A stretch of 16,224 nucleotides of DNA from Acidobacteriota bacterium (GCA_016202915.1 JACQNT010000248.1:1-16224), one strand, 5' to 3'. Positions 5,892-13,301 are shown, numbered from the stretch's first letter. Notes: generated from the sequence alone by a model not told the origin. Program-made: numbers and translations.

Positions 5892-5913
5892 CGCGCGGCA
5901 GGTGCGCCGCGCG
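5892..5913 (-). other. Hairpin in the 5' leader of the cyclophilin mRNA
   Basis: CGCGCGGC (5892-5899) and GCCGCGCG (5906-5913) are perfect 8-bp arms around a six-base loop, just after the predicted transcription start near 5915. It may protect the mRNA 5' end. There is no evidence for a regulatory ligand. Confidence 0.45.
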
Positions 5914-5921
5914 CCCGCATA

Positions 5922-5950
5922 ATGCTACAGCACCGTCCTGGGGGTGTCAA
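5922..5950 (-). promoter_or_regulatory. Sigma-70 promoter of the cyclophilin gene
   Basis: On the minus strand a perfect TTGACA (5945-5950) is followed after 17 bases by TAGCAT (5922-5927, 4/6). Transcription would begin near 5915, with a leader of about 67 bases before ATG 5848. Confidence 0.6.
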
Positions 5951-6019
5951 ACACGGGGGCGGGGCGGGCCCGCGGGCGGGCGGGTCTCGCGCATTCAGTC
6001 GGCGGATTCGCCAAACTCC

Positions 6020-6048
6020 TTGCCTGGCGCGGCATTTGGACGTATATG
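6020..6048 (+). promoter_or_regulatory. Possible promoter of the zinc-ribbon gene
   Basis: TTGCCT (6020-6025, 4/6), 17 bases, then TATATG (6043-6048, 4/6), in a short A/T-richer patch. It would start transcription near 6055, about 23 bases before ATG 6078. It is a weak match supported mainly by spacing and position. Confidence 0.35.
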
Positions 6049-6077
6049 GAGGCGCAATATCTGGAGCCAGCGCCGGC

Positions 6078-6539
6078 ATGTTCTGCTCAGGGTGTTACTC
6101 GGGAATGGCCCCCGGCCGTTACCTGACCGTTCCCGTGGAGATGTGCGAGAGCTGCGGCGGGACGTGGCTGGAGGAGGGGCGGCTCAAGTGGATCATCGAA
6201 ATCGGACCCAAGTCGCTCCCGGCCGATCGCGTCGAGAAATTGACGCAGTTCAAGCGCCTCCCCCAGCCTTCCTACCGCCTGGACGATGAGGAGACACTGC
6301 GCATCGTCAAGTGCCCGTACTGCATCGGCGTCATGCGCCCGGTGAACTATTCCGCCAACTCCGGGGTCGCCATCTACAAATGCATCAACGACCACGGCGT
6401 CTGGATCCCGAAGGACGGCCTCGATCGGCTGATCCTCTTCATCGACACGTGGGACCGCGTCCTGCGCCAGGACGGGACGTACTACGCCTATCTGGCCCAG
6501 CTCGAGAGGAAGCGCTTCCTGCGCAAGTTGAGCCTCTGA
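6078..6539 (+). CDS. Double zinc-ribbon protein (TFIIB-type zinc-finger family)
   Basis: A 153-residue product with two four-ligand metal sites. The first is C3/C6 with C23/C26, where 'CESCGGTWLEEG' is the hallmark of the zf-TFIIB domain found in many small bacterial proteins. The second is C79/C82 with C102/H106 ('VKCPYCIGVM' then 'YKCINDHGVWIP'). A charged helix closes the protein ('YLAQLERKRFLRKL'). The second ribbon's 'C..H.GVW.P...L' layout echoes the first, suggesting duplication. It should be a cytoplasmic zinc protein that binds nucleic acid or protein; no specific function is known. ATG 6078 is chosen because the first Cys pair follows at once. GGAG lies 11 bases upstream. It converges with comF, 16 bases apart. 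Confidence 0.8.
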   Translation: MFCSGCYSGMAPGRYLTVPVEMCESCGGTWLEEGRLKWIIEIGPKSLPADRVEKLTQFKRLPQPSYRLDDEETLRIVKCPYCIGVMRPVNYSANSGVAIYKCINDHGVWIPKDGLDRLILFIDTWDRVLRQDGTYYAYLAQLERKRFLRKLSL

Positions 6540-6555
6540 GAGTCGCCTGTCGGGA

Positions 6556-7287
6556 CTATTGCGTGCGCGCCACGACGCACCCCACCACCGCGCGGGCGCC
6601 GGCGAGCCGGAGGGCGCGCGCGCAGGCTTCCAGGGTGGCGCCGGTGGTGACGACGTCGTCCACCAGGAGAATCGTCCTTCCGGCCGTCCCCTGAGACCTT
6701 CGGGCCCGGCCGGGGCCGCGCGGGCGGAAGGCGCCCCGCGCCCGGTAGCAGCCGTCGAGCGAGAGGGCCCTTTCCCGGCGCGACAAGCCGACCTGGCGCC
6801 GGCCGGCGCCCACCCGCGCCAGGAGATCGGTGGCGAGCGGCAGGCCCAGCCGTCGGGCGATCGGGCGGGCGATCAGGAGCGCCTGGTTGTAGCCACGCCG
6901 GTAGCGCCGCCACCAGTGCAGCGGCACCGGGACGACCAGGTCGGGGCGCGGGAGGCCCGGGCCGGGCCACGTCTCCAGGAGAGGCGCCAGGCGGGCCGCC
7001 GTTTCCTCTCCCAGGTGGCGGCCGAGGTAGTCCATCCCCTCGAACTTCAGCCCCAGGATGAGCCGGCGCACGGGCCCGTCGTAATCGGCGGCCCAGAGGA
7101 TCCCGCGCAGGCGATCGTCGCGCGGTCGGATCCCCGGGGCCCACGGGATCCGGTCCCAGCAGCGGAGGCAGACGCTCCCCCGCTGCCGCCAGGGGAGCGT
7201 CCGGTCGCAGAGGAAACAGTCGGCGGGAAACAGGGCCTCGAGCGCCGCCTCGAGGAGGCGCCCGGCCGCCCGCGTGAGGATCGACAA
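6556..7287 (-). CDS. comF: ComF family phosphoribosyltransferase-like protein
   Basis: A 243-residue product. It has an N-terminal zinc site (C24, C27, C40, C43), the 'DYDGPVRRLILGLKFEG' block, 'PVPLHWWRRYRRGYNQA', and the PRPP-binding loop VDDVVTTGAT at 209-218. This is the full ComF/ComFC layout. Homologues are needed for transformation in competent bacteria and act on single-stranded DNA in the cytoplasm; in other species the role is less clear. The start appears to be TTG at 7287, five bases beyond the gpmI stop, with a GGATAGG that overlaps that stop codon. This suggests translational coupling, and it is the last gene of the minus-strand run. No other competence gene is in the window. 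Confidence 0.92.
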   Translation of the reverse strand: MSILTRAAGRLLEAALEALFPADCFLCDRTLPWRQRGSVCLRCWDRIPWAPGIRPRDDRLRGILWAADYDGPVRRLILGLKFEGMDYLGRHLGEETAARLAPLLETWPGPGLPRPDLVVPVPLHWWRRYRRGYNQALLIARPIARRLGLPLATDLLARVGAGRRQVGLSRRERALSLDGCYRARGAFRPRGPGRARRSQGTAGRTILLVDDVVTTGATLEACARALRLAGARAVVGCVVARTQ

Positions 7288-7292
7288 CCGGC

Positions 7293-8876
7293 CTATCCCG
7301 AAAGCAGGGATCGGCCCTCCATCTCCTTCGGAAGCGGCAGCCCGAGGATCCGCAGCATCGTGGGGGCGACGTCCGCCAGCCGGCCTCCCTCACGCAGCCT
7401 CTTCCCTTCCAGCCCGGGACCGACGACGTGCACCGGCACGGGGTTCGTCGTGTGGGCCGTCACCGGCCCCGAGGTCTCGGGATCGATCATCTGCTCCGCG
7501 TTGCCGTGGTCCGCCGTCACGATGGCGTGCCCGCCGAGCCGCAGCGTTTCCTCCACCACCGACTCGACGCAGCCGTCGAGGACCCGGCAGGCGGCGACGG
7601 TCGGCTCGAAACGCCCGGTGTGGCCGACCATGTCGGCGTTGGCGTAATTCAGCACGATGACCCAGCGGGGGCGGTCCGCGAGGCGGCGCAGCAGCTCCGC
7701 CGTGACCTCCGGCGCGCTCATCTCCGGCTTCAGGTCGTAGGTCGCGACCCCGGGGCTGGGGACCAGGCAGCGCTCCTCTCCGGGGAACACCCTCTCCTCC
7801 CCGCCGTTGAAGAAGTAGGTCACGTGGGCGTACTTTTCCGTTTCGGCGATCCGGAGCTGGGGGATCCCGGCGGCGCTGACCGCCTCTCCGAACGTCCCGC
7901 CCAGGTGCTGGGGGGGGAGCGCCACCGGCAGGGTCCAGGTCCGGTCGTAGGTGGTGAAGCAGACGAACATGCCGGGCGCCGGCCTGGCCGGGATGGGGAA
8001 GCGGTCGAACCCCTCTTCCGTGAAGGCCCGGGTGATCTGCCGCGCCCGGTCGGCGCGGAAGTTGAAGAACACGACGCTGTCGCCGTCTCGCACCGCGCCG
8101 CCGTCCGCCGCTCCGCGTCCCGGCGCGCCGCCCGCCGCCGCGCGCCGCGCGGGCGGATCGATCACCGAGGGGACCACGAACTCGTCGGTGACGCCGTCCC
8201 CGTAGGCGGCCTCGATCGCCTCCGAGGCTGAGGCGAAGCGCGGCCCCTCGCGCAGGACGAGGGCGCGATAGGCCTTCTCGGTCCTCTCCCAGCGGTTGTC
8301 GCGGTCCATGGCGTAGTAGCGCCCGGACACCGTGGCGATCGCCCCGACGCCGGCGGAGCGCAGCGCCTCCTCGGCGCGCCTGACGTACGACAGGGCGCTC
8401 TTCGGGAGCGTGTCGCGGCCATCGAGGAAGGCGTGGACGTGGAGACGCCGGACGCCGCGGGCGGCGGCCAGAGCGACGAGGGCCGCCAGGTGATCGAGGT
8501 GGCTGTGGACGCCGCCGTCGCTCAGGAGACCCATCAGGTGCAGCGCCGCCTCCGGCCGCGCCGCCAGGTCCAGGGCGCTCAGGATCGTCGGGTTGCGAGA
8601 AAGATCCCCCCGCGCGATGGCGCGATTGATGCGCAGCAGGTCCTGGGGGACGGTGCGCCCGGCGCCGAGGCAGAGGTGGCCGACCTCGGAGTTGCCGATG
8701 AAGCCGGGAGGCAGCCCCACCGCCTCGCCGGCGGCCTGCAGGAGCCCGCCGGGATAGAGGCGGCCGATCCGCTCCAGGAAGCGCGGCGCGCTCGCGGCGA
8801 TCGCGTTTCCCTCAGTTTTCGGGCTGAACCCCCAGCCGTCGAGGACGATCAGGACCATCGGGAGGGGGAACGTCAT
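7293..8876 (-). CDS. gpmI: 2,3-bisphosphoglycerate-independent phosphoglycerate mutase
   Basis: A 527-residue enzyme, close to the usual 510-550. It interconverts 3- and 2-phosphoglycerate in glycolysis and gluconeogenesis using two Mn ions and a phosphoserine intermediate. Visible marks are 'VLIVLDGWG' with metal ligand D13, the nucleophile S63 in GNSEVGH, 'HSHLDH' and 'HAFLDGRDT' of the inserted transferase domain, 'FFNFRADRARQI', and C-terminal metal ligands in 'NYANADMVGHTG' and 'TADHGNAE'. One small oddity is an Ala/Gly-rich stretch near residues 245-265 ('PARRAAAGGAPGRGAADGG'), which looks like a lineage-specific loop. It follows the lapAB gene by ten bases and precedes comF by five. 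ATG 8876 is preferred, with ATG 8858 also possible. Confidence 0.97.
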   Translation of the reverse strand: MTFPLPMVLIVLDGWGFSPKTEGNAIAASAPRFLERIGRLYPGGLLQAAGEAVGLPPGFIGNSEVGHLCLGAGRTVPQDLLRINRAIARGDLSRNPTILSALDLAARPEAALHLMGLLSDGGVHSHLDHLAALVALAAARGVRRLHVHAFLDGRDTLPKSALSYVRRAEEALRSAGVGAIATVSGRYYAMDRDNRWERTEKAYRALVLREGPRFASASEAIEAAYGDGVTDEFVVPSVIDPPARRAAAGGAPGRGAADGGAVRDGDSVVFFNFRADRARQITRAFTEEGFDRFPIPARPAPGMFVCFTTYDRTWTLPVALPPQHLGGTFGEAVSAAGIPQLRIAETEKYAHVTYFFNGGEERVFPGEERCLVPSPGVATYDLKPEMSAPEVTAELLRRLADRPRWVIVLNYANADMVGHTGRFEPTVAACRVLDGCVESVVEETLRLGGHAIVTADHGNAEQMIDPETSGPVTAHTTNPVPVHVVGPGLEGKRLREGGRLADVAPTMLRILGLPLPKEMEGRSLLSG

Positions 8877-8886
8877 TGCCGCCGCG

Positions 8887-10266
8887 CTACTCTTCGGTCT
8901 CGGCGGTGTAGACGGGGGCGGTGCTGAGGCCCAGCTCCTCGACGGGACGCTCTTCGCGGAAGTCCACCACGACGCTGTTCCACTCGCCGCAGCGGTCGCA
9001 GTAGTCGGCCCACGCCGGATGCCTGCGGGCGCAGGTGGCGCAGACGTACTCGACCCTGAGGACCTCCGTCTGCTGCAGCACGGTCTCCAGCTCCCTGAGC
9101 GCCTCGCGGTGGTTGCCGTGCCGCTCCATGATCTTCGCGAGATAGTAGTGCAGCGTGGGGAAGTAGGCGACCTGCCCCTTCAGGCGCGCGAACTGCTGCA
9201 GCGCCTCGTCGATCATCTCCAGGCGGTAGTAGAGCTTCCCGAGGAAGAAGCGGGGGATGGTGTCCTTCTTCCCCTTCCAGAGGGCATCCTTGAGGGCTTC
9301 GATCGCCCGGCGCGGCTGCTCGGCCGAGAGGTAGTGGTCTTCGATTGTGGACAGGAAGATCGGGTGCCCGGTCGCCTGGTACCCCTCCTCCCAGACCTGC
9401 ACTGCCTCCTCCGGCTGTCCGATCGCCGCGAGCGCCTTCCCCAGCGCCAGGTGAGAGGGGACGAAGCCGGGGTCAATGCGCGGCAGGCGCCTCAGGATGC
9501 CGATCGCCTCCCGGTGCTTCCCCTGGTCGATCAGGCGGCGGGCGAGCATGTAGCGGATCCCGAGGTGATACTTCTTCTCGGCCTTCCTCGGACGGCCCAG
9601 CTCGCCGAGCTGCTCCTCGATTTTCTGCTGGATCTCCCAGGCCTTCTCCCAGGCCCCCTCGCTGATGCAGATGGCGCGGTACTTGCGGTAGGCGTTCAGC
9701 GAGCGCTTGGGGTTCAGGTCGATGATGCGGTTCAGGACGGCCTTGGCGTTGTCCATGGCGCCGGAGTCCTCGTAGTCCGACACCAGGGAGTACAGCGGGC
9801 TCAGGTCGCCCTCCCGCACGCGCGCCGCCCGGCGGTGGTACTCGATCGCCTCGCCGTAGCGGCGCATGGTGCGCAGCACCTCGCCGGCCTTCAGGAGGGC
9901 CTCGAAATGGTCGGGATCGGCCGCCAGGACGGCGTTGAAGTGCTCGAGGGCCCGCTCCTCCCGCCCGTTCAGCATCGACTCGACGCCCTCGAGGTAGCGC
10001 TGCTCGGCGTCCTGCAGGGAGCGCATGCGGCGGCGCGCGGTGAGGCTGCCGAACATCCGGCGCACGTCCCGGAGCACCCCGAACAGGAGCGGCACGAGCA
10101 TGGAGACGCCGCTCACCAGGAGGACGGCGAACCAGACCGGCAGCGACACGCCGTGCCCGAGGACCACGGGCCGGTCGAGCGTGTCGCGGTTGGCGGTGTA
10201 GAGGATCGACAGGACGGCGACGACGATCGCCCCGATCATCAGGTAGAGGACGGTCCGGATCCTCAT
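8887..10266 (-). CDS. lapB: LapB-type TPR protein with a LapA-like N-terminal two-helix domain
   Basis: A 459-residue product, longer than the roughly 390-residue E. coli LapB (YciM). Residues 5-25 and about 42-66 are two membrane helices, with a short loop containing 'LDRPVVLGHGVSLPVW'. This matches LapA/DUF1049, normally a separate protein encoded just before lapB. TPR repeats fill about 85-385, and a rubredoxin-like site CATC...CDRC follows with C409, C412, C423 and C426. The x2-x10-x2 spacing is that of LapB. In Enterobacteria LapB is a membrane adaptor that brings LpxC to FtsH and so sets the lipopolysaccharide level; that role is inferred here. ATG 10266 has GGAG seven bases upstream. 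It lies between dksA and gpmI. Confidence 0.88.
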   Translation of the reverse strand: MRIRTVLYLMIGAIVVAVLSILYTANRDTLDRPVVLGHGVSLPVWFAVLLVSGVSMLVPLLFGVLRDVRRMFGSLTARRRMRSLQDAEQRYLEGVESMLNGREERALEHFNAVLAADPDHFEALLKAGEVLRTMRRYGEAIEYHRRAARVREGDLSPLYSLVSDYEDSGAMDNAKAVLNRIIDLNPKRSLNAYRKYRAICISEGAWEKAWEIQQKIEEQLGELGRPRKAEKKYHLGIRYMLARRLIDQGKHREAIGILRRLPRIDPGFVPSHLALGKALAAIGQPEEAVQVWEEGYQATGHPIFLSTIEDHYLSAEQPRRAIEALKDALWKGKKDTIPRFFLGKLYYRLEMIDEALQQFARLKGQVAYFPTLHYYLAKIMERHGNHREALRELETVLQQTEVLRVEYVCATCARRHPAWADYCDRCGEWNSVVVDFREERPVEELGLSTAPVYTAETEE

Positions 10267-10290
10267 GGCGATCTCCGGCCGCCGCGCAAC

Positions 10291-10320
10291 GCCGGCCCCG
10301 GCCGCCGGCGGGGCGCCGGC
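10291..10320 (-). other. GC-only stem-loop between dksA and lapB
   Basis: GCCGGCCCCG (10291-10300) pairs with CGGGGCGCCGGC (10309-10320) with a two-base bulge. It begins two bases after the dksA stop and fills most of the 55-base gap. There is no T-run, so it is more likely an mRNA-stabilising or partial-attenuation hairpin than a terminator. Confidence 0.4.
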
Positions 10321-10321
10321 G

Positions 10322-10681
10322 CTACAGCAGCCCTTTCTCGATCTTCTCCTGGCAGGGGACGCAGTGGCTGGCCCACGGCACCGCCTCGAGGCGCTTCTTG
10401 TTCAGCTCCTTCTCGCACTCGACGCAGACGGCGTACGTGCCCTTCTCGATCCGGGCCAGCGCGTCGTCAACCTGTTGGAGGATCTCGCGGTCGGTGTTCG
10501 AGAGCGAGTAGAGGAACTCCTTCGTGTAGGCGCTGGAGGCCTTGTCGGCGAGGTCCTGGGTCCCTTCGTCCTCCGTCAGGCGCCCGTAGGTCTTGTTCTT
10601 GAGGTAGGCTTCGGTCACGCCCCTCTTCTTGTCGAGAAGGCGCTTCTTGTAGGTCTCGAGAACCTTTTTCGTCATCGACAT
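10322..10681 (-). CDS. dksA: DksA/TraR-family zinc-finger transcription factor
   Basis: A 119-residue product, shorter than E. coli DksA (151), like many short homologues. A long charged coiled coil (about 5-80) precedes a C4 zinc finger with C86, C89, C107 and C110, in the canonical x2-x17-x2 spacing. The coiled-coil tip carries D43-L-A-D46-K-A48, the DxxDxA motif that DksA inserts into the RNA polymerase secondary channel. It should therefore act on RNA polymerase and probably with ppGpp. ATG 10681 is chosen (GGAAAGGA upstream). An upstream in-frame TTG at 10702 sits too close to its GGAGG. It lies 42 bases after the sigma-54 activator and is probably co-transcribed. Confidence 0.93.
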   Translation of the reverse strand: MSMTKKVLETYKKRLLDKKRGVTEAYLKNKTYGRLTEDEGTQDLADKASSAYTKEFLYSLSNTDREILQQVDDALARIEKGTYAVCVECEKELNKKRLEAVPWASHCVPCQEKIEKGLL

Positions 10682-10723
10682 GTCGAGCGTCCTTTCCTTC
10701 AACCCTCCGGCGTGGAGCGGGCC

Positions 10724-11680
10724 TCAGGGAATCCCGTAGCGCTTGCGCTTCTCGATGAGGGTCTTGCGGCTGATGCCGAGGATCCTGGCGGCGCGCGTGC
10801 GGTTCCCGCCCGTCAGGCGCAGGATCTCCCGGACGTGCCTCTCCTCGACCTGGGCCAGCGTCTCGTGCCTCTCGGTCCCCCCGCCGGCCCGGCCCGGCTC
10901 CCCGGCGGCGCCGATCCGGATGGCGTCGGCGGGGATCACGGGCTCCTCCGAGAGGATGACCGCGCTCTCGAGCACGTTCATCAGCTCCCTGGCGTTGCCG
11001 GGCCAGTGGTGTCGCATCAGGCGATCGAGCGCGCCGGGGGACAGCCGCCCGGGCTCGCCCCCGCGCCGGAGCGCGATGTCGCGCAGCAGACGGTCCGCGA
11101 GGACCGGCACGTCCTCCAGGCGTTTCCGGAGGGGCGGCAGATCAACGCGGATGACGTTCAGGCGATAGAACAGGTCCTTCCGGAACGCGCCGGATTCGAC
11201 CAGCGGCTCCAGGTCCGCCTGGGTGGAGGCCAGGATCCGCACGTCGACGCGGACGGTCCTGGTTCCCGCCAGGCGCTCGAAGGTTCGCTCCTGCACCACG
11301 CGCAGGAGCTTGCCCTGCAGCGCCGGAGCAAGCTCGTTCACCCCGTCGATCAGGATCGTCCCTCCGTCGGCCTGCTCGAAGCGCCCCGTGCGGCGCTCCA
11401 GGGCGCCGGTGAAGGCCCCTTTCTCGTGGCCGAACAGCTCGCTCTCGAGCAGCTCGGCCGGGATGTTGGCGCAGGCGATCGTGACGAACGGGCCGCCCCG
11501 CCTCGGGCTGGCGTCGTGCAGGAAGCGCGCCAGCATCCCCTTCCCCGTGCCGCTCTCGCCCACGAGCAGGACGTTGGCGTCGCTCCGGGCCACTCTCTGC
11601 GCCAGGTCCATCACGCGGGCCATCACGGTCGATCGGTGCGCCAGGGGGGCCGCCTCGACCGCGGGGGCGATGGTGTTCAC
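10724..11680 (-). CDS. Sigma-54 activator without sensor domain and with an altered Walker B motif
   Basis: A 318-residue AAA+ plus Fis-type protein with no receiver, GAF or PAS domain. Walker A is GESGTGKG (41-48), the sigma-54 contact loop is GAFTGA (88-93), 'WPGNAREL' lies at 226-233, and the helix-turn-helix is 'GNRTRAARILGISRKTL' (292-308). Walker B reads ILIDG (109-113): the Glu expected after the Asp, which activates water for ATP hydrolysis, is Gly. The sensor I segment is ASTQ rather than the common AATN. It may hydrolyse ATP poorly, need a partner, or work as a binder. GTG 11680 is chosen because GGAAGGA lies seven bases upstream; TTG 11698 has no ribosome site. It heads the dksA-lapB-gpmI-comF run. 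Confidence 0.88.
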   Translation of the reverse strand: MNTIAPAVEAAPLAHRSTVMARVMDLAQRVARSDANVLLVGESGTGKGMLARFLHDASPRRGGPFVTIACANIPAELLESELFGHEKGAFTGALERRTGRFEQADGGTILIDGVNELAPALQGKLLRVVQERTFERLAGTRTVRVDVRILASTQADLEPLVESGAFRKDLFYRLNVIRVDLPPLRKRLEDVPVLADRLLRDIALRRGGEPGRLSPGALDRLMRHHWPGNARELMNVLESAVILSEEPVIPADAIRIGAAGEPGRAGGGTERHETLAQVEERHVREILRLTGGNRTRAARILGISRKTLIEKRKRYGIP

Positions 11681-11709
11681 GGGGGGTCCTTCCCGCAAGT
11701 AAGGGGGCT

Positions 11710-11738
11710 AATCTAGAGATCGCCCCGCGACTTGTCAA
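11710..11738 (-). promoter_or_regulatory. Sigma-70 promoter of the activator-dksA-lapB run, overlapping the rsfS stop
   Basis: On the minus strand a perfect TTGACA (11733-11738) is followed after exactly 17 bases by TAGATT (11710-11715, 4/6). The rsfS stop codon TGA (11735-11737) is part of the -35 box. Transcription would start near 11703, about 23 bases before GTG 11680. Confidence 0.62.
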
Positions 11739-12124
11739 CCCTTGCGGGCCGCGGAAGAGGCCTTGCTCTTGCGGCTTTCCCGCGTCGCGAGGGGGATCCG
11801 CGGCGCGTCTCCCCAGAGCCTCTCCAGGCTGTAGTAGCCGCGCGTCTCCCGCGTGAACACGTGCACCACCAGGTCGGAGTAATCGATCAGGATCCATTCC
11901 CCGAGGGAGTAGCCCTCCACGTGTCCCGGCCGCTCTCCCCCGCTGCCCAGGCGTTCCACGATCGCGTCGCAGATCGCCTGGGTCTGCCGGCGCTGGTTCC
12001 CTCCGCAGATGACGAAGCTGTCGGTGAACGACGCGATCCCCTTCAGGTCGAGCGCGACCGGATCGTCCGCCTGCTTCTCGATGGCGGCCTCGAGCGCCAG
12101 GCGGATCTTCTTCTTGAGCTGGAT
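11735..12124 (-). CDS. rsfS: Ribosomal silencing factor RsfS, probably initiated at ATC
   Basis: A 129-residue protein. RsfS binds bL14 on the 50S subunit and blocks subunit joining when nutrients are scarce. The family core is clear: 'VALDLKGIASFTDSFVICGG' (24-43), 'RQTQAICDAIVERL', then 'GYSLGEWILIDYSDLVVHVF' and 'RGYYSLERLWGDA'. A Lys/Ser-rich tail follows. The first ATG/GTG/TTG in frame is a GTG at 11959, which would delete the conserved first 55 residues. The best start is ATC at 12124: AAGGAGG (12130-12136) lies five bases upstream, and the distance from it to the 'ALDL' block equals that of E. coli RsfS. An upstream ATA is less well placed. It follows obg by 25 bases. Confidence 0.88.
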   Translation of the reverse strand: MQLKKKIRLALEAAIEKQADDPVALDLKGIASFTDSFVICGGNQRRQTQAICDAIVERLGSGGERPGHVEGYSLGEWILIDYSDLVVHVFTRETRGYYSLERLWGDAPRIPLATRESRKSKASSAARKG

Positions 12125-12149
12125 GGGTCCCTCCTTCTCCCTGGCTATC

Positions 12150-13175
12150 CTAGCGGGCGCGGTTCAGCGACGCGGCGCCGCGCCCCTCCTCGAGCCGCGA
12201 CCAGACGCCTTCGAGAAGCCCCCTGACGCCCTCTCCCGTGACGGCGGAGATGGCGAAGAAAGGGGTCCCGGTCGCGGCGCAGCGCTCGGCGAGCCGCCGC
12301 GGCCTGTCCCGGCCGGCGAGCGCGTCGATCTTGTTCGCCGCCACGATCTGCGGCTTGCGGGCCAGGTCCTCGCTGAAAGCCCGCAGCTCCCCGTTGATCA
12401 CGTCGAGGTCGCGCAGCGGATCGCGCCCGGAGGACTCCGAGACATCCACCAGGTGGATCAGCAGGCGCGTCCTCTCGATGTGCCGCAGGACCCGGATCCC
12501 CAGGCCCGACCCGGTGTGCGCCCCCTCGATCAGGCCCGGGATGTCGGCGACCACGAACGAACGGTACTCCCCGAGATCGACCACCCCCAGGTTCGGCTCC
12601 AGGGTCGTGAACGGGTAGTCCGCGATCTTGGGGCGGGCCGCGGAGACGCGCGCGATCAGGGTCGATTTCCCGGCGTTGGGGAAGCCGACGATGCCGACGT
12701 CGGCGATCAGCTTCAGTTCCAGGACGATGGCCCGCTGCTCACCGGGCGATCCCGGCTCCGCCTCGCGCGGCGCCTGGTGGGTGGAGGTGGCGAAGGCGGC
12801 GTTGCCCCGCCCGCCGCGGCCGCCCGCGGCCACCACGATCCTGTCCCCCACGTGGGCGAGGTCGGCGATCACGCCTCCCGGCTCGTCGAGGACCACCGTC
12901 CCCGGCGGCACCCTGATGATGAGATCCTCGCCGTTGCGGCCCGCCCGGTCGCTCCCCTCGCCGTGCCGGCCGCGCTCCGCGGCGAAGCGGCGGTGGAACC
13001 GGAAGGCGTTGAGCCCCTTCAAGGAGGCGTCGGCGACCAGGTGGACCGACCCCCCGTCGCCGCCCGGCCCCCCGTTGGGTCCGCCGCGCGGCACGTACTT
13101 CTCGCGGCGGAAGCTGACGCAGCCGTTGCCGCCGTTGCCGCCGATCACTTCGATGCGGGCGTAATCTACCAGCAC
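12150..13175 (-). CDS. obg: Obg (CgtA) GTPase
   Basis: A 341-residue protein with the glycine-rich Obg fold ('IGGNGGNGCVSFRREKYVPRGGPNGGPGGDGG') followed by a GTPase domain. G1 is GFPNAGKST (164-172), switch I 'YPFTTLEPNLG', G3 DIPG (211-214), G4 NKID near 286 and G5 SAVTG near 314. It binds the 50S subunit, acts in late ribosome assembly, and responds to ppGpp. There is no large C-terminal OCT domain, as is common outside Firmicutes. The start is GTG 13175 with GAGGG about seven bases upstream. It follows rpmA by 167 bases, the classical rplU-rpmA-obg order, without the ysxB/prp protease gene seen between rplU and rpmA in Firmicutes. Confidence 0.97.
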   Translation of the reverse strand: MLVDYARIEVIGGNGGNGCVSFRREKYVPRGGPNGGPGGDGGSVHLVADASLKGLNAFRFHRRFAAERGRHGEGSDRAGRNGEDLIIRVPPGTVVLDEPGGVIADLAHVGDRIVVAAGGRGGRGNAAFATSTHQAPREAEPGSPGEQRAIVLELKLIADVGIVGFPNAGKSTLIARVSAARPKIADYPFTTLEPNLGVVDLGEYRSFVVADIPGLIEGAHTGSGLGIRVLRHIERTRLLIHLVDVSESSGRDPLRDLDVINGELRAFSEDLARKPQIVAANKIDALAGRDRPRRLAERCAATGTPFFAISAVTGEGVRGLLEGVWSRLEEGRGAASLNRAR

Positions 13176-13285
13176 GGGAAAAACCCTCGACCACGCCGGC
13201 AGACCCCGTCGCGAAGCGGCGCGAAAGCCCTGATCCTGGGAGGCGGCGGGAGGGAGATGCGCGGTGCGGCCGGCGCGGCGATCAT

Positions 13286-13301
13286 GAGGTCCCGGAACCT
13301 C
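13286..13301. repeat. Dyad in the rpmA-obg gap
   Basis: GAGGT and ACCTC flank CCCGGA, giving a 16-base imperfect palindrome in the 167-base gap. It lies more than 100 bases upstream of the obg start. There is no T-run and no clear promoter here, so its role is unknown. Confidence 0.3.

Noticed and set aside
9019..10602. Plus-strand open frame of 527 codons
   Set aside because: It is antisense to lapAB and dksA, which have unmistakable motifs. High GC content makes long shadow frames common here.
10265..11716. Plus-strand open frame of 483 codons
   Set aside because: It is antisense to dksA and the sigma-54 activator; no motif of its own.
13166..13285. 39-codon minus-strand frame in the rpmA-obg gap, with an AGGAGG upstream
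   Set aside because: The spacing to its ATG is long (about 12 bases), the peptide is Pro/Arg-rich with no resemblance, and its stop lies inside the obg start. Not enough support for a gene.
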